A stretch of 64,000 bases of DNA from Thiocapsa roseopersicina (GCF_900106925.1 NZ_FNNZ01000002.1:186001-250000), one strand, 5' to 3'. Counted from the first letter of the stretch, positions 33,549-44,500 are shown. Numbers and translations: made by a program. Notes: generated from the sequence alone by a model not told the origin.

Positions 33549-34801
33549 TCGGACTCTTCCGCTGGAGCATCGGCCTGCTCCTGATCGCGACAATCGGTCT
33601 CGGCGCCGTCTTGGTCTTCGATCGCGCTCCGCGCGTACCCCAAGATACGACCCTGACCGAGGCTCAGCGGACCTGGGCCCGAGGCTGGCTCGCCGCCAAT
33701 CGGCCACGGGGTATGCGCGAGGGCGAGCAGGCCACGTTGACGCTCTCGCAGACAGAAGCCAATCTGCTCGCAAACTATCTGGTCGACCTCCTCGGCGAAG
33801 GGCGTGCGCAGGTTGCGCTGCAGAGCGGTCGCGCGCGCCTTTCGGCCTCCCTCGCACTGCCCTGGGATCCGCAGCACAGCTTCGTCAACCTCGAGCTGAC
33901 CTTGGTGGAAGACGCGCCTCTGCCGCGCGTGGAAAACGCGCGTCTTGCCGGTCTCCCGCTCCCGGGCGGGCTGTTTCAGTCGCTCGTCGGGCGCTTCGTC
34001 ACGGCACTCGATCACGCGGATGTCGTGGAGCAGGTGCGTTTGGAGGCCGACCGCATCCAGGTCAGCTATGCCTGGCGAGAGGGCATCCTGGAGGATATCG
34101 GCAGCGGTCTGGTCCCGCGGATCGAGCTCGATCGCATGCTCGGATACCAGACGGCCCTGGCCGCCTACATCGAGACCCGACCGGCCCGTCGGCCGATCGA
34201 GCTCGCCGATCTGCTCTCGCACCTGCTGACCCTAGACCCTGCCATGACCCCGGCCACGCAGCCCGATGCCGACCCGATCGCGCGCAATCGCGCCGTCATC
34301 CTGGTGCTCGCCGCCTACGTGAACGGCAAGGGCCTCCTCGACCGAGGCGTCACGAGCACGCCGGCTAACCGACCTCGTCAACATGCGGTACTGCTGCAGG
34401 GACGCCGCGATCTCGCGCAGCATTTCATGACGTCGGCCGCCCTGGCAGCGAAGGGCGGCGGGATGCTGTCCAATCTGGCGGGTCTACTCAAGGAGGCCAC
34501 CGATGCCGAGCGCGGCAGCGGCTACAGCTTCGCGGATCTCGCCGCCAATCGCGCGGGCATCCGTTTTGCCCAACTCGCCACGGGCAATCCGACGGACGCC
34601 CGCGCGCTGCGGATGTTCGCCCGTCGCGGTATGAGCGAGGACGATTTCATGCCGCCGATCGATGGCCTACCCGAGGGGCTGGCCGAGCGAAACTTCAAAG
34701 CCGACTTCGGCGATGCGCAGAGTACCGCCTATCAGCGCATGATCACCCTGATCGACGGCAGGATCGATGCCCGCCCTCTGTTTCGCGAGCGGCCGAGCTG
34801 A
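33545..34801 (+). CDS. Membrane-anchored protein of unknown function
   Basis: A 418-aa protein with one N-terminal membrane helix (MIGLFRWSIGLLLIATIGLG) and a large, probably periplasmic, mixed alpha/beta region. No motif of a known enzyme is seen. It contains FADLAANRAGIRFAQLATG and a pattern of conserved-looking Gly/Ala-rich helices near the C-terminus. It is coupled to the preceding small membrane protein by ATGA. A cardiolipin synthase gene follows 147 nt later in the same direction. Confidence 0.75.
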   Translation: MIGLFRWSIGLLLIATIGLGAVLVFDRAPRVPQDTTLTEAQRTWARGWLAANRPRGMREGEQATLTLSQTEANLLANYLVDLLGEGRAQVALQSGRARLSASLALPWDPQHSFVNLELTLVEDAPLPRVENARLAGLPLPGGLFQSLVGRFVTALDHADVVEQVRLEADRIQVSYAWREGILEDIGSGLVPRIELDRMLGYQTALAAYIETRPARRPIELADLLSHLLTLDPAMTPATQPDADPIARNRAVILVLAAYVNGKGLLDRGVTSTPANRPRQHAVLLQGRRDLAQHFMTSAALAAKGGGMLSNLAGLLKEATDAERGSGYSFADLAANRAGIRFAQLATGNPTDARALRMFARRGMSEDDFMPPIDGLPEGLAERNFKADFGDAQSTAYQRMITLIDGRIDARPLFRERPS

Positions 34802-34948
34802 GGGGATGCGCACGCTCGCCGACGGCGCGGCTTTGCAGCCACCGGGGCATCGCGACGGGCTTTTCAGGCTGGAGCCCCGGGGCGCTCTTCGCGTACCCTG
34901 CACCTTGGTAAAATCCCGACGCCCGAGTCCTCCGACAAGGCCGACCCC

Positions 34949-36373
34949 ATGATCATCCTGTTCCTGCATCTGTTCATCCAAGTCGGACTGGTCGTGCGTG
35001 TGCTGCTGCGGCCGAATCGGCAGCCAGCATCCCGGATCGCCTGGGTGGTGGTCATCCTGGCGGTTCCGGTGGTCGGGGCGGTCGCTTACCTCCTGCTCGG
35101 AGAGGTCAATCTCGGGCGACATCGCGGCGAACGCATGCGCCGCATCTTTTCGCAGGTTCCCGAGTTTGCCAAGGATTTCGATCGCCAGCTCGCGGCGCCC
35201 GAGATCCCGGACACCTATCGCCACCTCTTTCGACTCGGGGCATCCATCAGCGGCTTTGCCCCGGTCGGCGGAAACCGGGCGACCCTGATGGCAGACTCCA
35301 ACGCCGCGATCGACGCCATGGTCGCGGACATCGACGCCGCAACCGATCACGTCCACCTGAACTTCTATATCTGGCTGCCCGACAACAACGGGTTGTCGAT
35401 GGTCGCGGCCTTGGAGCGTGCGGCCCAGCGCGGCGTCACCTGTCGCGCCATGGCGGACGATCTGGGCTCGCGTCGGCTGATCCGTTCGATCCATTGGAAG
35501 CGGATGGCCGACGCGGGCGTGCACCTGGCGCGCGCGCTGCCGATCGTCAATCCCTTGCTGCGCCCGCTCGGGGGACGCATCGATCTGCGCAACCACCGCA
35601 AGATCCTGGTGATCGACGACAGCATCACCTATTGCGGCAGCCAGAACTGCGCCGATCCCGAGTTCCGCATCAAGGCCAAATATGCCCCCTGGGTCGACGC
35701 CATGATGCGCTTCGAGGGACCCATCGCACGCCAGAATCAGATCCTGTTCGCGAGCGACTGGCTGGCGCATGTGGACGACGGCATCGATGCACTGCTGCGC
35801 CGTCCCGTGCAGGCGGGGGGCGAGGGATTTGCGGCACAGGTCATCGGGACCGGACCGACGGTGCGCGCCTCGGCGATGCCCGAGCTGTTCGCGTCCTTGA
35901 TCTACAGCGCACGCGAGGAGCTGGTGATCTCTACACCTTACTATGTCCCCGATGAAGCCATGCAGAGCGCACTCTGCGGGGCGGCCTATCGGGGCGTGAG
36001 GACGAGCATCGTCTTTCCGGCCCGCAACGATTCGTTCGTCGTAGGCGCGACCAGCCGGAGCTATTACGCCGATTTGCTCGCCGCAGGGGTGCGGATCTAC
36101 GAGTTCGAAGGCGGGCTCCTGCACACCAAGTCATTGACGCTGGACGGGGCGGTGACCCTGATCGGATCGGCCAACATGGATCGGCGCAGCTTCGAGCTCA
36201 ACTTCGAGAACAATATCCTCCTCTACGATCCGGTACTCACGGCAACCATGCGCGAGCGCCAGGACAGCTATATCGCCCGATCCCGCCCCGTCGACGCCGA
36301 GACGGTCGCGGCCTGGGGACCGGGACGGCGACTCCTGAACAACAGCATCGCCATGCTGGGGCCGATCCTCTAA
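34949..36373 (+). CDS. cls: Cardiolipin synthase (phospholipase D family)
   Basis: Inner-membrane enzyme that condenses two phosphatidylglycerols, or related lipids, into cardiolipin. The 474-aa length is usual for bacterial Cls. Two N-terminal membrane helices (PLDc_N) are followed by two HKD motifs: NHRKILVIDDSITYCGSQN (about residues 217-235) and LHTKSLTLDGAVTLIGSANM (about 390-409). Both catalytic His-Lys-Asp sets are intact. Its TAA stop at 36371-36373 is the first triplet of the dispersed repeat that follows. A small protein with a PLDc_N-like segment is encoded convergently just beyond that repeat. Confidence 0.92.
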   Translation: MIILFLHLFIQVGLVVRVLLRPNRQPASRIAWVVVILAVPVVGAVAYLLLGEVNLGRHRGERMRRIFSQVPEFAKDFDRQLAAPEIPDTYRHLFRLGASISGFAPVGGNRATLMADSNAAIDAMVADIDAATDHVHLNFYIWLPDNNGLSMVAALERAAQRGVTCRAMADDLGSRRLIRSIHWKRMADAGVHLARALPIVNPLLRPLGGRIDLRNHRKILVIDDSITYCGSQNCADPEFRIKAKYAPWVDAMMRFEGPIARQNQILFASDWLAHVDDGIDALLRRPVQAGGEGFAAQVIGTGPTVRASAMPELFASLIYSAREELVISTPYYVPDEAMQSALCGAAYRGVRTSIVFPARNDSFVVGATSRSYYADLLAAGVRIYEFEGGLLHTKSLTLDGAVTLIGSANMDRRSFELNFENNILLYDPVLTATMRERQDSYIARSRPVDAETVAAWGPGRRLLNNSIAMLGPIL

Positions 36374-36563
36374 ACCGCGCCCGGCGCGCTATGCAATGTC
36401 TTTGGATGGGATCGGCCCCGGCAGACTTAACGACCGTTGGAGTCGGCGCGGTTTAGAATATTAGAAAATATAAAATCTTAAACCGCGTCCCCGCTAAGGG
36501 CCATGAATGCATCAAACGTCGAGTTCACTCGAAAGTGAGCATCTCGCTCTGGACGCGGTTTAA
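36371..36563. repeat. Dispersed TTTAAACCGCG repeat, two-module copy (subtype I)
   Basis: Module 1 is 36371-36456, the AT-rich spacer follows, and module 2 is 36478-36563. Module ends are TAAACCGCGCCCGG / GGCGCGGTTTA and TTAAACCGCGTCC / GGACGCGGTTTAA. It is close to the copy at 14510-14706 throughout, including the CACTCGAAAGTG hairpin. It fills the gap between two convergent genes, provides the cls stop codon and ends 2 nt from the other gene's stop. Confidence 0.9.
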
Positions 36564-36565
36564 GC

Positions 36566-36742
36566 TCAGCTCGGACCGAACAGGAGCCAGAGGATCAGGC
36601 CCACGACCGGCAGCAAGAGGACAAGAACGATCCACAACACCTTCGAGCCGGTACCGGCCGAGCTGCCGACGATCTTGACGATCGCGTAGATCGTCAGGAC
36701 CAGGTGAATCAAACCGAGAATGCCTGTGACTTCGATCTGCAT
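36566..36742 (-). CDS. Small PLDc_N-domain membrane protein
   Basis: A 58-aa protein that is two membrane helices with a short charged loop, ending WLLFGPS. The pattern (G-x-x-K-x-L-W-x-x-x-x-L-x-P-x-x-G-x-x-x-W) is the PLD nuclease N-terminal (PLDc_N) family, also found at the N-terminus of cardiolipin synthases. The ATG at 36742 has GGAG upstream; an ATG at 36757 would add five residues. It is convergent with cls across the repeat. Confidence 0.75.
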   Translation of the reverse strand: MQIEVTGILGLIHLVLTIYAIVKIVGSSAGTGSKVLWIVLVLLLPVVGLILWLLFGPS

Positions 36743-36857
36743 CGATGAGCTCTCCATGAGGGTGCGATGTCGGGGTGCGAACGGTACGTGCGGACTCTTC
36801 GAGAAGAGCCCGCATCGATAATAGGAAACGGTTCAAAAATAAGTAGGAGATTCTCCA

Positions 36858-37409
36858 GTGTCCAGCCTCCCGGAGCGCCGCGAGCAGATCCGCCTGGTCC
36901 ATGCGACCTTCATCCGCCAGGTAGTCGCCTTGACCCAACGCCCGGAGGGTCGGGCCGAGCTCGAGGCCCTGCTTGCAGGGGCCGAGCAACAGGGTTGGAG
37001 CGCGCTGGTCGCCGTCTTGCGACGCATCGCCAAGGGGCAGCGCTCGCCTGCGCTCCTGAACGGCCTCGACGAAGAAGACGGGGTCATCGCGGAATCCGTC
37101 CTGCGGGGCCTCCAGGACCCGACCAGTCTACCGGATCCAAGCCAGGCTCAGGATCCGACCCTCGCCGCACCGGGCCTTGCACACATGATCCACGCCGCGC
37201 GCACCGATCCCCAAGCGCTGGTGCTGATCGGCAACATGGCCGATCAGATGAGCAAGGTCGGGGGCAGTATGGCCCGGCTGGCCGGTGTTGTGCGCCCGCT
37301 GATCAACGGGGAGCGCAACCCGGACCAGCTCTGTCGCGGGATGGATATGCAGACCCGACAACTGGTGTTGGAGGTCCTCGGCGAGCTCGGCAAATTGGAG
37401 ACGCATTGA
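36858..37409 (+). CDS. Conserved hypothetical protein, all-helical
   Basis: A 183-aa soluble, mainly helical protein starting from GTG at 36858 with TAGGAGA 7 nt upstream. It has no membrane segment or cysteine cluster. The middle contains MIHAARTDPQALVLIGNMAD and the end LCRGMDMQTRQLVLEVLGEL. I do not recognise the family. It is monocistronic and convergent with the mechanosensitive channel gene. Confidence 0.75.
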   Translation: MSSLPERREQIRLVHATFIRQVVALTQRPEGRAELEALLAGAEQQGWSALVAVLRRIAKGQRSPALLNGLDEEDGVIAESVLRGLQDPTSLPDPSQAQDPTLAAPGLAHMIHAARTDPQALVLIGNMADQMSKVGGSMARLAGVVRPLINGERNPDQLCRGMDMQTRQLVLEVLGELGKLETH

Positions 37410-37469
37410 GACGGGCTCGCCCGCCTCGACACCTCCACCCGCTCCACTTCACGCCCCGACGCCAACCCG

Positions 37470-40400
37470 TCAAGATCCAGCCGGTCCCTCACCGTCCGCG
37501 TCGCGGGATTCCAGTCGATCCGCCTCTTCGAGCCTGACCCGCAAGGGTCTGCGCGTATCCAGGTGTAGATCGCGCTGCGGGTAGGCGATGACGATGCCCG
37601 CGGCTCTGAATTTGCGGTTGATCGCCATGTTGAGCTCCGAGGTGATGGCGACCCGATGCTCGATATCCTCGATATAGGCACGCAGCGATAGGGTCAGGGC
37701 ATTGTCGCCGAACCCTTCGAGGTTCATCGCAGGCTTGGGGTTGGCGAGCACGCGCGGATTCTCCTGCGCCGCCTCCCGCATCAGGGCATGGGCCAGGTCC
37801 ACATCGGCGTCGTAGGCCACCCCGACGAGGATCATGATCCGTGTCACCGGGTCGGACAGGGACCAGTTGAGCAGCCGGCCGGTGATCAGCTCCTTGTTCG
37901 GGACCAGCAGCTCCTTGCGATCGTAACCGCGGATCGTCGTGGCACGGATGCGGATCTTGGTCACCACGCCGTCGGTCCCGTCCACGGTGATGACGTCGCC
38001 CACCCGCACCGGACGCTCGAACAGGATGATCAGACCGCTGACGAAGTTCGCGACGATCTCCTGCAGGCCGAACCCGATACCCAGCCCCATGGCCGCCACC
38101 AGCCACTGGAGCTGGGACCACTGAGCGCCCACGGTGTTGAGCGCCAGCACGATACCCAGGGCGACGATGACGTAGGTCGTCAAGGTCGTGACCGTGTAGC
38201 GGCTGCTCGAGGTCATGTGCAGGCGCTCGCTCAGGATGATCTCGAGCATCGTCGGCAACCGCTTGGCGAGCACACCGATCGCAACCAGGTAAAGCAGGGC
38301 GAGCCCGAGATCGGCCAGGGTGACGGGCAGCGCCGTCTCCTCCCCCTCCAAGATCCCGGTGGTATGCCAGAGGGTCACCTCGTCGAGGATACCCAGCGCA
38401 GGAAAGACCGGCGACCAGATGGCGTACAGACCGATCAGGGCGAAGACGACGATCGCCATCCCCAGGAGCTGTCGGCCGGCGGCGCTTGCCGCCGCGAGAT
38501 CGATGTTCGCATCGTCGGACGGCGCGGCGCCAAGCTCCCCGCCGTCCGTGGCCTCGTACTCCGCGACGGCGGCCGCTCGGCGCTCGAGCGCAACCCGGCG
38601 AGCCAAGCGGCCGCGAGCGTGCATCAGCCAGCTCGACGCCAGCGCATGGAGCAAGAGCAAGGCAATGCTCAATCCCAAGGTGAGCAGATAAGCATCCCAA
38701 AGGACGAGCGCCGAATAGGCGTAACCTTCCAAGACCAGAACCAGGATCACCAAAGGCACGGCCACCAGCGTGGGATACCAGATCGGATAGGCACGGGCCA
38801 ACAGACCGGATCCCGGACGTTGCCGCGACGCCGTCATAAGACCGCTCCCGGGGTGAAACAATCGGAAAAAGAACAGGGCGATCGCCGCGACGGAAACCAG
38901 TGCGGTGAGCCGCGCGACGAGTCCGACAGCGGCATCCGGGTTGATGCTGATCGCCTTGCCGAGGATCAGCATCGCCGGAACCAGGACCCAAATCAGCCAG
39001 CCGATCTCCGACCTAAGCCGCTGCGCACCGGCCTGCGGCCACCGGAAATGCCCGATCGCCAGACCGCGCGGCAGACAGATCCCGCGCAACAGCAGCAGGA
39101 CAAAGAGCACGACCGCGATGCGGACCAGTTGAACCCCGGCCGTCTCGGACACCTCCGTACCCTGCGCGGCGTTCTGAAGGGCCCAGCCGGCCGCGCCGAA
39201 CAGCAGGGGCAGAGGTGCCGCAAGGAACAGGGTGAGCATCAGCGCACGCAGTGTCTGCCGCGTGTCTCCGAGACCCGGCTGCTGCGTTCGGACCGAGGCG
39301 CGCTCGATCGCCGCGATCAAGGCGCGGCGCTTCCAGAGCAGCAGGCCCGACGCCAACGCCGCGAGCCAAGACAGGGGCGAGGTCGCGAGCCGCCCTGCGA
39401 GGCTGCGGCCAAACTCCGACCAGACCGGGGGCGACAACAGACGCCCGAGCTCGGGTTGAAGATTCGCCAAGTCGGCCGGACGGGTCTTGGCCCCCGTACC
39501 GAGCCAAAACAAGTGCTCTTCGAGAAAGTAATCGTAAGCACGCGCGACCTCCAGCATCCGACTCTCGGCGGCCTTGAGCCTCTGTAGAGCCTCGAGCTGC
39601 ACGCCCTCGGCCTCCAGTTGCTTGGCGAGCAACACCTGGCGCCCCACGATCAAGGTACGCAGGGTGTCGAGATCCTGCCGTTCCGAGTCGGCCGAGAGCT
39701 TGGCGGCAAGCTCGGCGAGGGTGCGGTTCGGATCAGCGAGGCGGGTCGCCTCGTCGAGGTGCTGCAGCCGGCTGACGTTGACCGCGGCGATCTGCTGCTC
39801 AAGCGCGCGTAGATTGCGGGTATGGACCTCGAAATCGGGAAGGTCCGCACGGTGCTCGAGCAAGAGCGGGCCAATGCCTTCGGTCAGCCCGCTGACCTCC
39901 CGAGCCGCCCGCACGCGCTCGAAATTGGCCTGGATCCGCTCGGCCGACCGCAGCGCCTGCGCCTCGTCCTCGTCATGTCCGTCGAGGCGTCCGGCGATGG
40001 TCGAGAGCTGCTCCGTCAGCTCGGCATTCTCGCGCGCGAGCTGACTCAGCAGCGGATCGGCCCCCTTGGTCAACTCCAGCATCCGCATGGCCTCGGCCTT
40101 GGCGAACGCCGCCTCGCTCTCGTGCTTGTCGTTGAGCAGCGCCTTCAGCGCCTCGACCTGCGCGCGCAGACGCCCAACGCTCGCGGCCTCCTCGTCGCGC
40201 CTGGCCGCGAGCAGCTCCAACCGCATCGGCTGACTGATGAGCTCTTGCTCGAATGCCCGAATCTCGGTGCTCAAGGCGACATAGCGGGTCTCCAGAGCCC
40301 ACCACCGAGCCTGCATGAGCGAAGAGCCTGAGCTCGAGGTCGAAGATGCGTGCTCGCCACCGCCGAGCTCCACCCGCAGCGCGGCGGCGATCCCGTCCTG

Positions 40401-40922
40401 CTGCTCCTGCGCCGCCGTCAGACGCTGGCGGATCATGGTCGGGCGGTTCTCATGGAAGACGCGCTGGCGATCGAAATCGGCGCGCCGAGCCTCCGCCGCG
40501 GCGAGGTCGGCTTGCGCCTTACGCAGACGCAACGCGATCTCGCTGCGCGGTGTCTGCGGACCGACACCGAGCCCCTGTGCCGGATCGGCCGCACCGTCCT
40601 CCGGGATTCGCTCGCGGATGCGCCGCGTCTCCTCCGGTGCCGCCTGCGCGACCTCCTCGAAGGCCGCGGCACGGTCCCTGTTGACATCCGCCTCCTTGAG
40701 GTTGTTCAGGGCTTCGCGATAGCGTGCAACGATCTTGGTCTTGATCTCGGCGTCCAGATCGGTGCTCGCATCGGCCCGGGCGATCTTCGCTTCCAGACCC
40801 TCCGCCGACATCAGCGACGGATTCAACGAGCCGAGGCCCGCGTTCTCCGCACCGAGTGTCGACGACAACAGCGTCAGGAAGAGCCCCAAGGCAAGCGTGA
40901 AGCCGACAACCGGATGTCTCAT
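37470..40922 (-). CDS. Large MscS-family mechanosensitive channel (MscK/MscM-like)
   Basis: An 1150-aa inner-membrane channel. A signal peptide (MRHPVVGFTLALGLFLTLLS) leads into a ~450-residue periplasmic region rich in Ala, Glu, Arg and Leu and predicted to be coiled coil. About eleven membrane segments follow. The C-terminal MscS core has QWLVAAMGLGIGFGLQEIVA (pore helix TM3), NFVSGLIILFERPVRVGDVI and LLVPNKELITGRLLNWSLSD, with a cytosolic vestibule domain after it. The length and layout match MscK/KefA and MscM. The ATG at 40922 opens the signal peptide. It should release solutes during osmotic downshock. Confidence 0.9.
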   Translation of the reverse strand: MRHPVVGFTLALGLFLTLLSSTLGAENAGLGSLNPSLMSAEGLEAKIARADASTDLDAEIKTKIVARYREALNNLKEADVNRDRAAAFEEVAQAAPEETRRIRERIPEDGAADPAQGLGVGPQTPRSEIALRLRKAQADLAAAEARRADFDRQRVFHENRPTMIRQRLTAAQEQQDGIAAALRVELGGGEHASSTSSSGSSLMQARWWALETRYVALSTEIRAFEQELISQPMRLELLAARRDEEAASVGRLRAQVEALKALLNDKHESEAAFAKAEAMRMLELTKGADPLLSQLARENAELTEQLSTIAGRLDGHDEDEAQALRSAERIQANFERVRAAREVSGLTEGIGPLLLEHRADLPDFEVHTRNLRALEQQIAAVNVSRLQHLDEATRLADPNRTLAELAAKLSADSERQDLDTLRTLIVGRQVLLAKQLEAEGVQLEALQRLKAAESRMLEVARAYDYFLEEHLFWLGTGAKTRPADLANLQPELGRLLSPPVWSEFGRSLAGRLATSPLSWLAALASGLLLWKRRALIAAIERASVRTQQPGLGDTRQTLRALMLTLFLAAPLPLLFGAAGWALQNAAQGTEVSETAGVQLVRIAVVLFVLLLLRGICLPRGLAIGHFRWPQAGAQRLRSEIGWLIWVLVPAMLILGKAISINPDAAVGLVARLTALVSVAAIALFFFRLFHPGSGLMTASRQRPGSGLLARAYPIWYPTLVAVPLVILVLVLEGYAYSALVLWDAYLLTLGLSIALLLLHALASSWLMHARGRLARRVALERRAAAVAEYEATDGGELGAAPSDDANIDLAAASAAGRQLLGMAIVVFALIGLYAIWSPVFPALGILDEVTLWHTTGILEGEETALPVTLADLGLALLYLVAIGVLAKRLPTMLEIILSERLHMTSSSRYTVTTLTTYVIVALGIVLALNTVGAQWSQLQWLVAAMGLGIGFGLQEIVANFVSGLIILFERPVRVGDVITVDGTDGVVTKIRIRATTIRGYDRKELLVPNKELITGRLLNWSLSDPVTRIMILVGVAYDADVDLAHALMREAAQENPRVLANPKPAMNLEGFGDNALTLSLRAYIEDIEHRVAITSELNMAINRKFRAAGIVIAYPQRDLHLDTRRPLRVRLEEADRLESRDADGEGPAGS

Positions 40923-40992
40923 GATCGAAGCCCCCGACCCGTGCCGACCCTGCTGATCGCCCGGTAAGGGCGGGCTGATCGGGCCACGACGA

Positions 40993-41289
40993 CTAATCGA
41001 TCGTCTCGGGGATATACCCCGGCGCATTGGGTCCCATGTTCTTCTCGCCCTCCTCGGCCTCCTCGTAGGGATTGCCGATCGCATAGGGCTCGCCGGCCGC
41101 GATCCCCACGGCATCCGCCGGGTTGTCGATCACGCTGTCTCCGACGAGATCCCCGTCGGCGGCGTTCACGCCTTCGACGACGACCTGGTCGCCGCAGCCG
41201 GCAAGGAGCAGGAGCGTAAAGGCCAGGGCCAGCGCGGGCGCCTGAGTCGCGAACCGGCGATGCTTGGAAAGGGTATCGGCGTCGATCAT
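40993..41289 (-). CDS. Small lipoprotein
   Basis: A 98-aa protein with an N-terminal signal and lipobox LLAGC (Cys at about residue 32), so it should be lipid-anchored. The mature part is acidic and ends GPNAPGYIPETID; no family is recognised. GGAGC precedes the ATG at 41289. It lies 70 nt upstream of, and in the same direction as, the MscS-type channel and just downstream of a dispersed repeat, so it may start that transcription unit. Confidence 0.75.
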   Translation of the reverse strand: MIDADTLSKHRRFATQAPALALAFTLLLLAGCGDQVVVEGVNAADGDLVGDSVIDNPADAVGIAAGEPYAIGNPYEEAEEGEKNMGPNAPGYIPETID

Positions 41290-41305
41290 GATTGCTCCGA
41301 TGTGC

Positions 41306-41500
41306 TTAAACCGCGCCCGGTGCGGTATGCGTCATGTGTTGGAGTGGCTGGGCCGCGCCAGCTCCGACGACTGTCGGAGCTGGCGCGGTTTAAAGTCTTA
41401 AAAAATATTAAATTTTAAACCGCGTCTCACCGAGATCGAGGACATCTCCAAAGCCAAATGCAAAATGAAAATGACGCATGTCGCTCTGGACGCGGTTTAG
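41306..41500. repeat. Dispersed TTTAAACCGCG repeat, two-module copy (subtype II)
   Basis: Module 1 is 41306-41394 and module 2 is 41415-41500, joined by an AT-rich spacer. The outer ends are the same as in the copies at 14510 and 36371 (TTAAACCGCGCCCGG and TCTGGACGCGGTTTA), but both interiors differ. It is nearly identical to 62157-62351. It lies 67 bp from the RND pump stop, upstream of the lipoprotein gene. Confidence 0.9.
41353..41388. terminator. Perfect 16-bp hairpin inside the repeat
   Basis: CCGCGCCAGCTCCGAC and its exact complement are separated by the loop GACT, and the 3' stem is followed by TTTAAAG. It would act as a terminator for transcripts of either direction, in particular the leftward RND operon. 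The homologous hairpin at 62206-62239 has a 15-bp stem. Confidence 0.65.
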
Positions 41501-41567
41501 TCGGATGGCGGACGCAGTGCCTGCATCTGCCCCGAGCTTCGTTGAGGGCCATCCGGCCCATCGGACG

Positions 41568-44500
41568 TCACGAGACCGGAGCCTCGTGCTCCGAACCCGG
41601 ATCCCGAACCTTGACGCCCCCGTGGACCTTCTCCCGAAACCGCTGGAAGACCACGTAGAGCATCGGGATCAGGAAGATCCCGACCAGCGAGGCGGCGAGC
41701 ATGCCGCCAAAGACCGCCGTGCCGACGCCGCGCTGACTCGCCTCGCCGGCACCGCTGGCGATGACCAAGGGGACCAGGCCGAGGATAAAGGCGAAGCTGG
41801 TCATGAGGACGGCACGGATCCGCAGACGCGCCGCCCGGGTGGCCGCATCCAGGATCGAGGCCCCGGAGGCGCGCTGCTCGATGGCGAACTCGACGATGAG
41901 GATCGCATTCTTACTTGCCAGCCCGATCAGCACCACGATGCCGACCTGGGCATAGAGGTCGTTGGAGAGACCCGCGACCCAGAGTGCGCAGAGCGCGCCG
42001 AGCACCCCGACCGTGACGCTCAGGAGCACGACCGCCGGCATCGACCAGCTCTCGTAGAGCCCGACCAAGAAGAGATAGGCAAACAAGACCGCCAGCGCCA
42101 ACACGATCGGCGTTTGCCCGCCGGCCTCGCGTTCCTGAAAAGCGGTGCCCGTCCACTCGAAGCCGTAGCCCGCCGGCAAGGTCGCGGCGGAGATCCGCTC
42201 CATCGCCGTCAGGGCGTCGCCCGAGCTGAAGCCGGCCGTCGGCTCGCCCTGAATCGTCACACTACGGTAGTTGTTGTAACGCTGCAGCAGCTGCGGCCCC
42301 AGGATCAGCTCGGGGGTCAGCAGTGCGCGCAGCGGTACCATCTCGCCCTGGTCGTTGCGGACATGGATCCGGTAGATGTCTTCGACGCCCCGACGATCGG
42401 CCTCGCGGCCTTCCACCTGGACCTGCCAAACCCGCCCGAACCGATTGAAGTCATTGACGTAGTAGCCGCCCAAGGTCGCCTGCAGCGCGTTGAAGACGTC
42501 GCTGATGCGCACACCCAGGGTTTGGACCTTTTCACGGTCGATGTCGAGGAACACCTGCGGGTTGTCGGTCGCCCAGGTCGAGAACACGCGCGTGAGAGCC
42601 GGATCCTGATTGGCGGCGAGGATGAGTCCACGCATTACCCCGGCGAGCGCCTCGGGTGTGCGACCCTGAAGGTCTTCGAGCTGATACTGAAAGCCTCCGC
42701 CGGTTCCGAGACCGACGATCGGCGGAAGATTGAAGGGAATGACCCGCGCGCTCGGGATGCCGATCGTTTGGGCCGCGATCCGATCGATGACGGCATCGAC
42801 CTTCAGATCCGCCGTGGTACGCTCCTCGAACGGCTTCAAGCGCCCGATGACGGCTGCTGAATTGGAGAGCACCGCACCGTCGAGGATGCTGAAGCCGGTG
42901 ATCGTCAGCACGTGCGCGACCGCGGGATCCGCCTTCACGAGCGTCTCGAGCTCCTTCACCACGTCGAATGTGCGGCTCACCGAGGCACCTTGCGGCAGCT
43001 GCACATGGGCCATAAAGGCCCCTTGATCTTCTTCCGGGAGGAATCCGGTCGGCGTGACCTTGAACAGCCAGCCGGTCGCGAGCCCGATGCCGAGGATCAG
43101 CACCAACACCAGCAGGGAGAAGCGCACCAGCCGCGCGACGATCGCGGCATAGCCGTCGCGGACCCGGTCGATCCCGCCCATCACGTAGCGCATCGGCCCG
43201 CGTCGATGACCGCCCGGCTTGAGCAGGACGGCGCACAGCGCCGGCGAGAGGGTCAGGGCATTGATGGCCGAGATGAGCATCGCGAAGGCGACGACGGCCG
43301 CAAACTGCTGGAAGAGCTGTCCGGTGATCCCGGGGATGAAGGCAACCGGGACGAAGACCGACAGCAATACCAGGGTGATGGCGATGATGGGCCCGGTGAT
43401 CTGGCCCATCGCCTTCTTGGCGGCCTCGCGCGGCGGCAGGCCCTCCTCCTCCATAATGCGCTCGACGTTCTCCACCACCACGATGGCGTCGTCGACGACG
43501 ATCCCGATCGCCAGCACGACCGCCAACAGCGAGATGGTGTTGGCCGAAAAGCCGATCATGAGCAGGAAGGCGAAGGTCCCGATCAAGGCCACGGGCACCG
43601 CGATCAAGGGAATCAGGGTGGCACGCCAGCTCCCGAGAAAGAGAAACACGACCAGGATCACCAGGACGAACGCCTCGAGCAGGGTATGGACGACCTTCTC
43701 GAGACTCGCGTTCACGAAATCCGTCGTGTCGTACACCAGGGTATAGCCGAGATCGTCCGGGAACCGCTCGGCGAGCCTTTCCATGGCTGCCTCGATACCG
43801 TCGGCCACGGACACCGCATTGGCACCGGGCGCGAGATAGATCCCGATGGCGGCCGCGTCCTGCCCGTCCAATCGGCTGAAGGAGTCCGACTGGCGCGCGC
43901 CGAGCTCGACGCGCCCGATATCCGAGACCAAAACGGTAGAGCCGTCCGGGTTAGCGCGCACCACGATGCGTTCGAACTCGGCCGCATCGCTCAATCGCCC
44001 GCGGGTCTGGAGCGTGATCTGGAACTGTTGGTCGGCCGTCATCGGCTGCGCGCCGATCCGCCCGACCGCGGCCTGGATGTTCTGGCTCTGGATCGCCGCG
44101 ATCACGTCCGCGGGCGTGAGGGAGAGCGCGGTGAGGCGATCCGCGTCGAGCCAGATCCGCATGCTGTAGTCGAGCGGCCCGAACAGCGACGCCTGTCCCA
44201 CGCCGGGCACACGCGCCAGGGTGTCGACGACGTTGATGGTCGCGTAATTGCTCAGGAACAGCCCGTCGTAAGACCCCTTCGGCGAGCTCAGGGCCACCAC
44301 CTGCAACATGGCGTTGGATTGCTTCTGGACCGTGAGACCCTGCCGCTTGACCTCCTCCGGCAGCTGGGCCATCGCCAGATTGGCCCGATTCTGCACGTTG
44401 ACCGTGTTGATGTCCGGGTTTGAGCCGAGCGCGAAGGTGACGGTGAGCGAATAGCTGCCGTCGTTGCCGCTGGTGGACTGCATGTAGAGCATGTTGTCCA

